Assembly: GCA_036303105.1 (NCBI GenBank)
Contig: JAXJBF010000116.1
Span: 1 to 47,148, forward strand
DNA length: 47,148 nt
Origin: UMGS1590 sp036303105
GTDB taxonomy: Bacteria > Bacillota > Peptococcia > Peptococcales > Peptococcaceae
Direction of reading: 5' to 3'
In this document: positions 32,228 to 40,617 of the stretch, one piece after another
Position numbering within the stretch: the first letter of the stretch is position 1
Layout of the letters: each line of letters begins with the position of its first letter
Position numbers and translations under genes: made by a program
The notes under the pieces: generated by a model
The model's database searches: none
What the model was told of the DNA's origin: nothing
The model's input: the letters and a program-made list of their open reading frames with translations, nothing else

Positions 32228-33337
32228 ATGAGAGTGATTGTTACCGGTGGTGGAACCGGTGGGCACATTTATCCGGCGTTGGCCATTGCTGAGCGTATCC
32301 TGGCTGAACTGCCAGGCAGTGAGGTGCTTTACATCGGATGCGACAATGGTTTGGAAAACAGCATTGTGCCGACGACTTCCATCCCTTTTAAGACCATATC
32401 TGCACAAGGGCTGCCACGTAAGCTGACACCAGCCTTGGTGCGTTCGCTGTTGGTCAATTCAAAAGGGGTTGCAGAAGCGCGCCGATATATTAAAGCGTTT
32501 CATCCAGATCTCGTTATTGGTACAGGCGGCTTTGTGTGTGGACCAACAGTGTTGATGGCGTGTATGAATCACATTCCTGCAATGATTCATGAACAGAATG
32601 CATATCCAGGAATGACCAATCGCCTTTTGGCAGCACGTGTTAATAAAGTGATGATCAATTATCCGGAAGCATCGAGGTTTTTTGTGAAGGCCAAGGAAAC
32701 GGTGCTTACTGGTTTACCAGTGCGTGAAGATATTGGTAAATTAAGTAAAGAAGAAGGCTGCGAAAAATTTGGCCTGGATCCAACCAAGAAAACCATTTTA
32801 ATCACTGGTGGTAGTCGTGGAGCACGAACGATCAACCGTGTTTGCGCGTTGGCGTTAACAGGAATTTTGGCCAATCCAGATGTGCAAGTGATTTTTGTTA
32901 CTGGTAAGGTGGGGTATGTGGAAACAAGCCTGCTTATTAAGGACAGTGACAGCAGTGTGCTAAGAGATGAACGATTGCGTTTCCTGGAATATACCCATGA
33001 TATGCCATATGCACTGGCTGCAGCAGACGTTGTTGTTGGCCGTGCAGGTGCGACCTTCTTGGCTGAAATTGCGATGTGTGGGCTGCCAGGTATTCTGGTG
33101 CCATATCCTTATGCGAGTGACAATCATCAGCAGTTCAATGCGCAAGCCGTTGTGGATGCAGGAGCTGGTGAGATGATTTTAGATAATGAACTGACAGTGC
33201 CAAAATTAACTGCAGCGCTGAACAGTTTTCTCAATGACGATGCATACTATCAGGCGAAAAAAGAAGCCATGTATGCGTTGGCAAAACCAGCAGCGATGGA
33301 TGATATCATGATGCTGGTGAAAAGTTTTGAAAAATAG
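32228..33337 (+). CDS. murG: Lipid II synthase, GlcNAc transferase
   Basis: Peripheral membrane glycosyltransferase of 369 residues that adds GlcNAc to lipid I. The N-terminal glycine loop is GGTGGHIYPALAIAE. The family pattern GGFVCGPTV, HEQNAYPGMTNR, GGSRGARTIN and the C-terminal UDP-GlcNAc site (GRAGATFLAEIAMCGLPGILVP, quoted in part) are in order. It follows ftsW by 35 nt with a GGGGGAAG-type site. Confidence 0.97.
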   Translation: MRVIVTGGGTGGHIYPALAIAERILAELPGSEVLYIGCDNGLENSIVPTTSIPFKTISAQGLPRKLTPALVRSLLVNSKGVAEARRYIKAFHPDLVIGTGGFVCGPTVLMACMNHIPAMIHEQNAYPGMTNRLLAARVNKVMINYPEASRFFVKAKETVLTGLPVREDIGKLSKEEGCEKFGLDPTKKTILITGGSRGARTINRVCALALTGILANPDVQVIFVTGKVGYVETSLLIKDSDSSVLRDERLRFLEYTHDMPYALAAADVVVGRAGATFLAEIAMCGLPGILVPYPYASDNHQQFNAQAVVDAGAGEMILDNELTVPKLTAALNSFLNDDAYYQAKKEAMYALAKPAAMDDIMMLVKSFEK

Positions 33338-33361
33338 TGTGAAAAGAATAGAGGTGGCAAG

Positions 33362-34744
33362 ATGAACCAGGAACAAAAGTTTAACCATGTTCATTTTATA
33401 GGAATTGGCGGTATTGGCATGAGTGCTGTTGCAGAAGTCATGCTGGAGCGCGGTTACACCATCAGCGGTTCAGATCTTAATGAATCTGATCAGGTGCAAA
33501 TGTTGCGTAGCCGTGGAGCAACCATCTACGTGCCACAGCGCGCAGAAAATATTACAGATGATATTGATTTGGTTGTACGGTCTACAGCAATCCGAGAAAG
33601 CAATGTTGAGTATCAAGCGGCTGTAGCTAAAGGAATTCCGGTGATTCATCGTTCTGAAATGCTGGGACATCTCATGGAAGCGCAAAAGGCCATTTGTGTT
33701 GCTGGTTCTCATGGAAAGACCACGACCTCATCAATGATTGCGCTTTGCTTGGAAAAGAATGGGTTGGATCCAACAATTGTCGTTGGTGGTGTTATTAGCG
33801 ATATTGGTAGCAATGCAAAAAATGGTAAGGGCGAATGGTTTGTTGCTGAAGCCGATGAAAGCGATGGCAGTTTTATTAACTTGCTGCCATGGTATGCCGT
33901 AATTACCAACATCGAGGAAGACCATTTGGATCACTATAAGGATATTGCAGAGATCAGAGAATCTTTCAAGCAGTTTCTGAATAAAACAAATCCAGAAGGC
34001 CGCTGCCTGCTTTGTGCCGATAACGATGAATCTTTCGGCATTGCATCACAAAGCCCTGTGCCAATGAAGACCTACGGGTTCCATGAACGTTCACAATATC
34101 GTATCAAGAACCATAAGCAAGTCGGCATAAAAAACGAAGCGGATATTTATAACGGTGACCGTTTTATTGGTCATTTAGAGCTGCAGGTACCAGGCAAACA
34201 TAATATAGCCAACGCTACGGCAGCAGTTGTTACCTGTATGGATGTTGGTTTGACGTTTGATGAAGTGGCCGCTGTGCTCAAAGAGTACAAGGGGGCGCGA
34301 CGTCGTTTTCAACATCAGGGCACCGTGGATGGTATTTCTGTGTATGACGACTATGCGCATCATCCAACAGAAATTGCAGCTACACTGGAAGCAGCACGTG
34401 CCATGCACGAAGGCGGACGCATTGTGGCTATTTTCCAACCACATCGCTATTCACGCACGCAGTTTTTGGCAACGAATTTTGCGGAAGCGTTGTCACAAGC
34501 TGATGAAGTGGTGTTATTGGATGTATTCCCAGCGGGTGAAGCGCCAATTGAAGGCGTATCCAGTCAGCTTATTGTGGACCAGATTGATCCTGAAAAACAT
34601 GCACAGGTGGTCAATGATGAATATTTGACCAGTGGATTTATTTCAACCTTACAGCCTGGAGATCTGGTACTTGTTTTAGGTGCTGGTTCCATTTGGAAGC
34701 AGGCGCCGCTGATTGTTAAAGCATTGGAAGAACGTCGCGCGTAA
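33362..34744 (+). CDS. murC: UDP-MurNAc:L-Ala ligase
   Basis: Cytoplasmic ATP-dependent ligase of 460 residues that starts the peptide stem with L-alanine. It has HFIGIGGIGMSAVAEVM at the N-terminus, the P-loop GSHGKTTTSSM, EADESDGSF, TNIEEDHLDHY, and the MurC-specific DDYAHHPTEI and FQPHRYSRT. The ATG follows GAGGTGG. MurB, which often follows MurC in Bacillota, is absent; the next gene is divIB. Confidence 0.97.
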   Translation: MNQEQKFNHVHFIGIGGIGMSAVAEVMLERGYTISGSDLNESDQVQMLRSRGATIYVPQRAENITDDIDLVVRSTAIRESNVEYQAAVAKGIPVIHRSEMLGHLMEAQKAICVAGSHGKTTTSSMIALCLEKNGLDPTIVVGGVISDIGSNAKNGKGEWFVAEADESDGSFINLLPWYAVITNIEEDHLDHYKDIAEIRESFKQFLNKTNPEGRCLLCADNDESFGIASQSPVPMKTYGFHERSQYRIKNHKQVGIKNEADIYNGDRFIGHLELQVPGKHNIANATAAVVTCMDVGLTFDEVAAVLKEYKGARRRFQHQGTVDGISVYDDYAHHPTEIAATLEAARAMHEGGRIVAIFQPHRYSRTQFLATNFAEALSQADEVVLLDVFPAGEAPIEGVSSQLIVDQIDPEKHAQVVNDEYLTSGFISTLQPGDLVLVLGAGSIWKQAPLIVKALEERRA

Positions 34745-34784
34745 AAACGTGTATAAAATCATTCGCAGAAAAGGTTGATGCCGA

Positions 34785-36245
34785 TTGAAATTGTTTAGAG
34801 ATAAAAACAGAGGTCCCAAAGTCAAAAGTGAGGACGTTGTTATTCCAGAAGAATATCTCGAATATGAGCGCGAAGCGGAGGCACGCAAACGTCGTCAATC
34901 AACAATACAAGACAATGATGTCTCTGAAGAGACGAAGGCAGCCGAAGATGTTGATCCGCTTGCGATTCGTGTGGAGCAGTTGCTGAATACCAGCAAGAAA
35001 ACATTGCAAGAACAAGCTGCGCAAAAAGAGATGCCAGCGCCTGATGTTACCATTGGTGAAGTTGTAGAGACGCTGGAAGACATGCTGCCAAATAAAGAAG
35101 CGCCGTCTGCAGAGACGCATGATGACGAAACGATGAGTCTTGAAGAGGCATTGCGCGCTGAAAAACAACGTTCCAATCGTGCGGCTAAAAAAGCACGACG
35201 TCAAACAAAGAAAAAAGAACGCCCTAAAAGTGGCGAAGGAGCAGCAACAAAAGCTGATGACGATTTGCCAACTGGTTTTAAGGTATTGTTAATCAGTATT
35301 ATGTTGGTTGTAGCGGCTGTAGTGGTTTTGTTGGGCCCGTTGATGAAAGTCGACCGTGTGCAGGTCAATGATCTCAAGAATATGACGGCTGCTCAGGTGG
35401 AAGAGATTGCGGGTAATCCGATTGGTCAAAACCTTTTCCTTTATCGCACAAGTAAAGCAGAAGAAGAATTGAGCTATTATCCTTATGTGCAGAATGTAAC
35501 GATTACACGTCATTTTCCGCATTGGATTGAAATTAATATCACAGAACGTGAGCCGGCAGGTGTACTACTCAACAATGGCAGCTATTTACAATTTAGTAAA
35601 GATGGTGTGCTGTTGAATAATACCAAGTCACTGACCAATCAAAGTTTGCCTTTGATTACAGGTTTTTCAATGGATGAGGTTCCATCACCTGGTGAAGCGT
35701 TTAAGGACAATGAGCGTTTCTCAGACATCTTAAAAATTGTCAATGCTTGCTCAGATGATTTGCTTTCAATGATTCAGGAAATTAATATCAAAGATCGCAA
35801 TAATATTCTGGCCTATACCAGCCAAGGCATTGAAATTCGTATTGGCAATGTCGATAATATCGAATCACGCATGGCAACACTCAATGATATTATGAATCAG
35901 GTCATTTTAAGTGACATCATTGAGGAACCAATTGAAGCCATTGATATACGCTATGAAAAATCACCAGTTGTTGTGCTGGAAGGTTATGACAATATTGACG
36001 TATCTGAGTATCTTGATGAAAACAACAGTGAGAATAACGACGACACATCGACATCAGGGGATACAGCGTCTAATAGTACGACGAACAGTGGACAAACAAC
36101 GAATGCTGAGACAAACACTGGAACCAACAGCACCAGTGACAGCCAAAGCACAGGCACAACGAATGGTGATGATGTAGCGGACCAGACAAGTGGAACAACA
36201 ACTGACAATACATCTGGCAATACGTTGAATGGTACCACAGAATAA
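34785..36245 (+). CDS. divIB: DivIB/FtsQ-type division protein with long cytoplasmic head and Ser/Thr/Asn tail
   Basis: Bitopic division protein of 486 residues. Residues 1-163 are charged and cytoplasmic, much longer than usual, with coiled-coil-like stretches. One membrane helix spans about 164-186. Residues 187-258 form the POTRA domain (MKVDRVQVNDLKNMTAAQVE onward), followed by the FtsQ/DivIB beta domain to about 400. Residues 405-486 are a low-complexity tail of Asn, Thr, Ser, Gly and Asp. The start is TTG at 34785 with AAAGG upstream; the nearby ATG at 34778 is out of frame and stops within seven codons. It stabilises the septal FtsL-DivIC complex and precedes ftsZ with no ftsA. Confidence 0.9.
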   Translation: MKLFRDKNRGPKVKSEDVVIPEEYLEYEREAEARKRRQSTIQDNDVSEETKAAEDVDPLAIRVEQLLNTSKKTLQEQAAQKEMPAPDVTIGEVVETLEDMLPNKEAPSAETHDDETMSLEEALRAEKQRSNRAAKKARRQTKKKERPKSGEGAATKADDDLPTGFKVLLISIMLVVAAVVVLLGPLMKVDRVQVNDLKNMTAAQVEEIAGNPIGQNLFLYRTSKAEEELSYYPYVQNVTITRHFPHWIEINITEREPAGVLLNNGSYLQFSKDGVLLNNTKSLTNQSLPLITGFSMDEVPSPGEAFKDNERFSDILKIVNACSDDLLSMIQEINIKDRNNILAYTSQGIEIRIGNVDNIESRMATLNDIMNQVILSDIIEEPIEAIDIRYEKSPVVVLEGYDNIDVSEYLDENNSENNDDTSTSGDTASNSTTNSGQTTNAETNTGTNSTSDSQSTGTTNGDDVADQTSGTTTDNTSGNTLNGTTE

Positions 36246-36295
36246 GTAGAAAATACTACAATTCTGGAAAGAACGACTTAATTAGAGAAAAATAT

Positions 36296-36332
36296 TTGCA
36301 AGAGTTTGCAATATAGGTTATTATTATACAAT
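36296..36332 (+). promoter_or_regulatory. Candidate promoter of ftsZ
   Basis: Two TTGCAA copies (36296-36301 and 36306-36311) lie in a very AT-rich stretch, with TACAAT at 36327-36332. The second copy gives a 15-bp spacer, shorter than ideal. The repeated TTGCAAnnnTTTGCAA could also be a binding site. Confidence 0.35.
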
Positions 36333-36364
36333 AAGGCTAGAAATTTTGTGTGGAGGGATCGTGG

Positions 36365-37462
36365 ATGTTCCAACTCGATGATAAGAATAATAACGTCGCT
36401 GTGATCAAAGTAATCGGCGTGGGCGGCGGCGGCGGAAACGCTGTAGAGCGCATGATTGCAACCAATGTAGACAATGTAGAATTTATCGTAGCAAATACCG
36501 ATGCGCAGGTTTTGGCTCAGTCTAATGCTGATACCAAAATTCAAATTGGTGTGAAATTGACGCGTGGTCTGGGTGCTGGTGGTAACCCTGAAATCGGTCA
36601 GAAGGCAGCAGAAGAAAGCCGCGAAGAACTGGCAGCAGCGCTCGAAGGCGCCGATCTTGTATTCGTTACAGCAGGTATGGGCGGCGGCACTGGTACTGGT
36701 GCAGCCTCTGTCGTTGCAGAGATTGCAAAGAGTCAGGGTGCCCTGACCATCGGTGTTGTTACCAAGCCATTCAAATTTGAAGGACGTAAACGCATGAAGA
36801 ATGCGCTTGAAGGTATTGAAGAACTGATCGACAAAGTTGATAGTCTTGTTACCATTCCAAACGATCGTTTACTGGAAATTGCCAGCAAAGAAATGACCAT
36901 GAAGGAAGCCTTCGAATATGCTGATGATATTCTGCGCCAAGGGGTACAGGGTATTGCTGATACCATTACCAAGAATGCAATGATCAACCTTGACTTTGCT
37001 GACGTGCGTTCTACCATGCAGAACACTGGTACTGCACTCATGGGTGTTGGTGTTGGCAAAGGTGAAGATCGCGCTGTCGCAGCAGCCAAGGCTGCAATTT
37101 CTTCTCCATTGCTTGAAACCAGTATTGAAGGTGCAACAGCACTGTTAATTAATATTTCTGGTCAGAACCCAACACTGATGGAAACGCAGGAAGCGGTTGA
37201 TTATATCAATGATGCGACTGGCGGCGAACCAGATGTCATCTTTGGTGTCATCGACGATCCAGGCGCAAAAGACGATATCAAGGTAACGGTTATTGCTACT
37301 GGTTTTGCACGTCAGCCGGAAGAACCTGTATTCCGCCCTGCAGCACCATCTAAGAGCAGCAGTACAACACGCAGCACCAGCAGCGCACGTACACAGCAGC
37401 GTCACAGTGGCGGTTATGATGATGTTCGCATTCCAGATTTCCTGAAAAACAGAAATCGCTAA
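36365..37462 (+). CDS. ftsZ: Cell division GTPase FtsZ
   Basis: Tubulin homologue of 365 residues that forms the Z-ring. It has the N-terminal KVIGVGGGGGNAVERM, the tubulin signature GGGTGTGAA, the T7 loop NLDFADVRST, and a linker of Ser, Thr and Arg residues. The C-terminal conserved peptide is DDVRIPDFLKNRNR, the site for FtsA/SepF-type partners. The ATG at 36365 is preceded by GGAGGG; the in-frame GTG at 36350 lies upstream of this site and is rejected. A strong terminator follows, closing the cluster. Confidence 0.98.
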   Translation: MFQLDDKNNNVAVIKVIGVGGGGGNAVERMIATNVDNVEFIVANTDAQVLAQSNADTKIQIGVKLTRGLGAGGNPEIGQKAAEESREELAAALEGADLVFVTAGMGGGTGTGAASVVAEIAKSQGALTIGVVTKPFKFEGRKRMKNALEGIEELIDKVDSLVTIPNDRLLEIASKEMTMKEAFEYADDILRQGVQGIADTITKNAMINLDFADVRSTMQNTGTALMGVGVGKGEDRAVAAAKAAISSPLLETSIEGATALLINISGQNPTLMETQEAVDYINDATGGEPDVIFGVIDDPGAKDDIKVTVIATGFARQPEEPVFRPAAPSKSSSTTRSTSSARTQQRHSGGYDDVRIPDFLKNRNR

Positions 37463-37474
37463 GAACAATGATTT

Positions 37475-37506
37475 CATCCCGGATCATAGTGGTCCGGGAT
37501 GTTTTT
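37475..37506 (+). terminator. Terminator of ftsZ
   Basis: A 12-bp stem with one T-G pair (37475-37486 with 37490-37501), a 3-nt loop and five T. Confidence 0.92.
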
Positions 37507-37527
37507 GTATAAGGTGAATAGTTATAA

Positions 37528-37547
37528 CAAGCTTACTTATAAGCTTG
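37528..37547. repeat. Perfect 8-4-8 inverted repeat
   Basis: CAAGCTTA, four bases, TAAGCTTG. It lies between the ftsZ terminator and the DUF4491 gene, 25-44 nt before the start codon, so it may be an operator. Confidence 0.5.
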
Positions 37548-37571
37548 TATCATAGAAAGGACCGTTGAACC

Positions 37572-37865
37572 ATGCATTTTAAGGGACTCATCTTGGGTGC
37601 GCTCTCCTTCCTCATCATTGGCGTATGGCATCCAATCGTTATCAAAGGCGAATATCATTTCGGCCGCAAAGTCTGCATGCCAGCGTTTGCAGCCATTGGC
37701 GTTGCCTGCGTGGCACTGTCGCTGCGTGTAAAAAACACCATTCTCAATGCAGCCATTGCGCTTTTTGGATTTTCTGCGCTTTGGGGCATTAAAGAAGTGG
37801 CAGAACAGGAAGAACGTGTGGCACGTGGTTGGTTTCCATCCAATCCAAAACGCGTGGATAAATAA
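37572..37865 (+). CDS. DUF4491 family small membrane protein
   Basis: Membrane protein of 97 residues with three hydrophobic segments (about 5-20, 37-52 and 57-75). The family features are GVWHPIVIKGEYHFG near the start and WGIKEVAEQEERVARGWFP near the end. Function is unknown. AAAGGA precedes the ATG, and the gene has its own terminator. I am confident of the family from memory of its conserved ends, but no database was checked. Confidence 0.75.
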   Translation: MHFKGLILGALSFLIIGVWHPIVIKGEYHFGRKVCMPAFAAIGVACVALSLRVKNTILNAAIALFGFSALWGIKEVAEQEERVARGWFPSNPKRVDK

Positions 37866-37878
37866 TGACAGATTGCCA

Positions 37879-37909
37879 ACATCTGACGAACATTCGTCAG
37901 ATGTTTTTC
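37879..37909 (+). terminator. Terminator of the DUF4491 gene
   Basis: An 11-bp perfect stem (37879-37889 with 37894-37904), a 4-nt loop and a T-run. Confidence 0.92.
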
Positions 37910-38025
37910 TTTTTTGAAAGAAATGGCCTCATTTTCATAGGCATAGTGCTCGCTGCAAATTATTTAGAAAAGATTTGTAGCTGCTTAACGATCAATGATT
38001 CGAAGTTCTTACCGCCAGGTATTGA

Positions 38026-38092
38026 CTAGTAATGACAATTTAGATGCAATGACGAATATTTACTGGAGAATAAATCGTGCATGGTGTATTCT
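38026..38092 (+). promoter_or_regulatory. Upstream element of stalk protein 1, shared with stalk protein 2
   Basis: CTAGT (38026), TGGAGA (38064-38069), a 17-bp gap and TATTCTAAT (38087-38095). The same blocks at nearly the same spacing occur before the next gene (39195-39263). TATTCT may be the -10; TGGAGA is a poor sigma-A -35, so an activator or alternative sigma factor is possible. Confidence 0.5.
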
Positions 38093-38130
38093 AATCGTAG
38101 AAATATTGTGACTATACGGGAGGGGTTTTT

Positions 38131-39144
38131 ATGAAAAAAACTTGGAAAACGTTAGCAATCAGTGGTGTATTGATGGCAGCATGTGCATTGCCAATTCAGG
38201 CAGCATCAACCGACGTGCATCTGGAAGTCAATGGCGTGCCGATTCAGTCCAATGCTGAAACAGGAACACCATACATCTCTGATCATGGACGCACCATGCT
38301 GCCAATTCGCTTGCTTGGTGAACTGGCTGGCTGCAGCGTTGATTATGACAATGGAGCGGTTACAGTGACCAATGATGCGCTTCAATTGAAGGCACAATTT
38401 GTGAATGGTCAAAATACCTGCACCATCAATGGTGCAACCGTCAATCTTGATGAGCCAATGACCATCAGTGCCGAAGGGCGTGCGTATGTGCCGGTGCGTG
38501 CATTGGCAGAATCCTTTGCTGATGTTAATTGGGACAACGACAGCCGCACTGTTCAGGTGACAGTAAAAGATCCTGCAGTAACTGCGCCATCGCTGGATGA
38601 TTGGCAATTTGCGTTAAATACGCAAGGCACTGGAGATCAGGTTTTTGTTGCAGCCAATAATGAAAAAACGGGTCAGACCTTCACTCTTGCATTGCCGAAA
38701 GAGCATTTTAGCACGGCGAATGCTGAAAGCCTCTATGTGGGCGAAGCAAAATTGATTGATGACCAGCTAACGATCACAATTGGTCGAATGGGACTAATGG
38801 GTGGTACTGAAAAGACCGTTCTTATGACGCCATTTGCTGATGCTGGTCAAACAGATATGACTTATGTGGGTGTTATTCCTTATAAGAGTGATTACACCAT
38901 CGCTGATGGTAAAATTTATTATACGGATGGTACCGACCAGGGCCCATGGAATATTGATCCAAATGTGCTGTATGTGGCTGATCTTGGCGACACTGCCAAC
39001 AAAAAAACGGTCAAGTTTGATTTTGCGGTCAATGCCTGCAGCCTGAGCTTTGAACAAGGCATGCTTGTTGCGACGGAAGCAGATGGCTTGCGTCACATCA
39101 TCAATCCTGAAACACTGGAAGTCGTTGGCGGCGCTTTGGCTTAA
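38131..39144 (+). CDS. Secreted stalk-domain protein 1 (copper amine oxidase N-terminal-like domain)
   Basis: Secreted protein of 337 residues. A signal peptide ends near PIQA-AS (residue 24/25). Residues about 27-145 form a stalk domain of the copper amine oxidase N-terminal type (VNGVPIQS, DHGRTMLPIRLLGELAG, EGRAYVPVRALAESFADVNW). There is no amine oxidase catalytic domain. Residues about 155-330 are a region I do not recognise, shared with the next two genes, with GRMGLMGG, YVGVIPYKSDYT and TDGTDQGPWNIDPNVLY. It lacks the C-terminal 45 residues present in its two paralogues. AGGGAGGGG-like ribosome binding site GGGAGGGG. Location is likely cell surface or medium; function unknown. Confidence 0.82.
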   Translation: MKKTWKTLAISGVLMAACALPIQAASTDVHLEVNGVPIQSNAETGTPYISDHGRTMLPIRLLGELAGCSVDYDNGAVTVTNDALQLKAQFVNGQNTCTINGATVNLDEPMTISAEGRAYVPVRALAESFADVNWDNDSRTVQVTVKDPAVTAPSLDDWQFALNTQGTGDQVFVAANNEKTGQTFTLALPKEHFSTANAESLYVGEAKLIDDQLTITIGRMGLMGGTEKTVLMTPFADAGQTDMTYVGVIPYKSDYTIADGKIYYTDGTDQGPWNIDPNVLYVADLGDTANKKTVKFDFAVNACSLSFEQGMLVATEADGLRHIINPETLEVVGGALA

Positions 39145-39156
39145 TCCTTTGTACGA

Positions 39157-39186
39157 AAGCCGTGACGTATTGTCGCGGCTTTTTTG
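39157..39186 (+). terminator. Terminator of stalk protein 1 gene
   Basis: A 10-bp stem with one T-G pair (39157-39166 with 39172-39181), a 5-nt loop and six T. Confidence 0.88.
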
Positions 39187-39194
39187 TTTGCCAG

Positions 39195-39263
39195 CTAGTG
39201 GTAACAAATTGATGGCAAACGAAAAAAACTCTGGAGATATAACAACATATGTAGTATTCTAAT
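39195..39263 (+). promoter_or_regulatory. Upstream element of stalk protein 2
   Basis: CTAGT (39195), TGGAGA (39232-39237), 17-bp gap, TATTCTAAT (39255-39263). This is a near copy of the element before stalk protein 1. Confidence 0.5.
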
Positions 39264-39299
39264 TATAGGAATATACTGAATATTTAGGGAGGGATATTT

Positions 39300-40454
39300 A
39301 TGAAAAAGACATGTAAAACCTTGCTGGTCAGTGGTGCGTTGATGATGGCCTGCGCTTTGCCAATGCAGGCAGCTTCCACTGACGTGAATCTGGAAGTGAA
39401 CGGAGTGCCGATTGAAGCCAATGCAGAAACGGGCGCGCCGTACATTTCAGACAATGGTCGTACCATGCTGCCGGTTCGCTTAATCAGCGAATTGGCTGGT
39501 TGTGATGTTGTTTATGAAAATGGCACAGTGAATGTGACAAATGAGCAGCTTTCACTGGAAGCCATTTTCGTCAATGGTCAGAACAGCTGCACCATCAATG
39601 GTGAGACGGTTGTGCTTGATGAACCAATGACCATTAGTGCCGAAGGGCGTGCTTATGTACCAGTGCGTGCGTTGGCTGAATCCTTCGCGGATGTGGAATG
39701 GGTTAACGATACCCGCACGGTCAAGGTAACCATCGAGGCGCCAGTGGTTGATCCGGGTCAAAGCGATTGGACGTTCAGCTTGAGTGCCGGGACGACGTCG
39801 GAGACCAGCGATCAGTTGTTTGTTGTTGCGACCAATACAAAGACTGGGCAGAGTGTGTTTCTGAGCGGTGCAGAGAAAGCTTTTGGCGAGTACTTTAATG
39901 CAGAAAATAAGAACGAATATTACCCAGGAACGACCAAGGTGATCGATGGTCAGGTTTATCTCACAGTGGGTCGTGGCGGCGTCATGGGTGGTTTTGAAAT
40001 GAAGATTTTTGCTCTGCCGGATGTAGCTGCTGGTCAGACAGAATTGAGCTATGTAGGCACCATTCCATATAAGAGCGATTACACCGTGGTCAATGGGTAT
40101 CTGTATTTCACTGATGGCACCAATCAAGGACCATGGGACGTTGATCCAAACGCCCTGTACCTTGCCACTGTTGGCGACACCACCAACAAAGTGAAGCTGC
40201 ATGCCAATGTTGCCGTCAACGACTGCACCCTGAGCGTGGAAGATGGCATGCTGATTGCCACCGCACCGGATGGCAATCGTCATGAAGTATCTCGTGTGCC
40301 GGAAACCGCGGGGAGCATTGATCCGTCACACATGCAGAAGGTGTTAGATGAGAATACGACACTCGAAGGTTTTTTGGCCAGCGATGATATGCTGAGCTTT
40401 GCTGAAATTGCTGTTTTGCCTGGGTCCTCCATATCTGAAGAAGAAGGCAATTGA
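39300..40454 (+). CDS. Secreted stalk-domain protein 2
   Basis: Secreted protein of 384 residues, the closest paralogue of the preceding gene product. The signal peptide ends near PMQA-AS. The stalk domain spans about 27-145 with DNGRTMLPVRLISELAG and EGRAYVPVRALAESFADVEW. The C-terminal region repeats the shared pattern (ATNTKTGQSVFLSG, GRGGVMGGFEM, GTIPYKSDYTVVNGYLYFTDG, VEDGMLIATAPDG). A further 45 residues at the end (SHMQKVLDENTTLEGFLASD, then an acidic end) are shared with protein 3 but missing in protein 1. The gene has its own promoter region and terminator. Function unknown. Confidence 0.82.
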   Translation: MKKTCKTLLVSGALMMACALPMQAASTDVNLEVNGVPIEANAETGAPYISDNGRTMLPVRLISELAGCDVVYENGTVNVTNEQLSLEAIFVNGQNSCTINGETVVLDEPMTISAEGRAYVPVRALAESFADVEWVNDTRTVKVTIEAPVVDPGQSDWTFSLSAGTTSETSDQLFVVATNTKTGQSVFLSGAEKAFGEYFNAENKNEYYPGTTKVIDGQVYLTVGRGGVMGGFEMKIFALPDVAAGQTELSYVGTIPYKSDYTVVNGYLYFTDGTNQGPWDVDPNALYLATVGDTTNKVKLHANVAVNDCTLSVEDGMLIATAPDGNRHEVSRVPETAGSIDPSHMQKVLDENTTLEGFLASDDMLSFAEIAVLPGSSISEEEGN

Positions 40455-40472
40455 GGCATTGAGTGAGACATT

Positions 40473-40505
40473 ATGCAGCCGTTTTGGAGAGCGGCTGCAT
40501 TTTTT
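40473..40505 (+). terminator. Terminator of stalk protein 2 gene
   Basis: A 9-bp perfect stem (40473-40481 with 40492-40500), a 10-nt loop and six T. Confidence 0.9.
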
Positions 40506-40578
40506 GTCACTTTTTTGTCTTTGATAAGTGACAAATGGTAACAGTCCGTCCAAACGAATCATTATTGTAATAAATTTA

Positions 40579-40587
40579 TGATATAAT
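40579..40587 (+). promoter_or_regulatory. Extended -10 promoter of stalk protein 3
   Basis: TGATATAAT (40579-40587): a perfect TATAAT with the TG extension, and no good -35. It is 30 nt upstream of the start. The same TATGATATAAT string precedes the NlpC/P60 gene. Confidence 0.65.
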
Positions 40588-40617
40588 TCGAATAGTAAGT
40601 AAAAAGGAGGAGACAAC

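Noticed and set aside
39552..40283. A 243-codon minus-strand frame inside stalk protein 2
   Set aside because: Antisense shadow; no start signals, and similar shadows arise in the same place of the paralogues because of their shared codon pattern.
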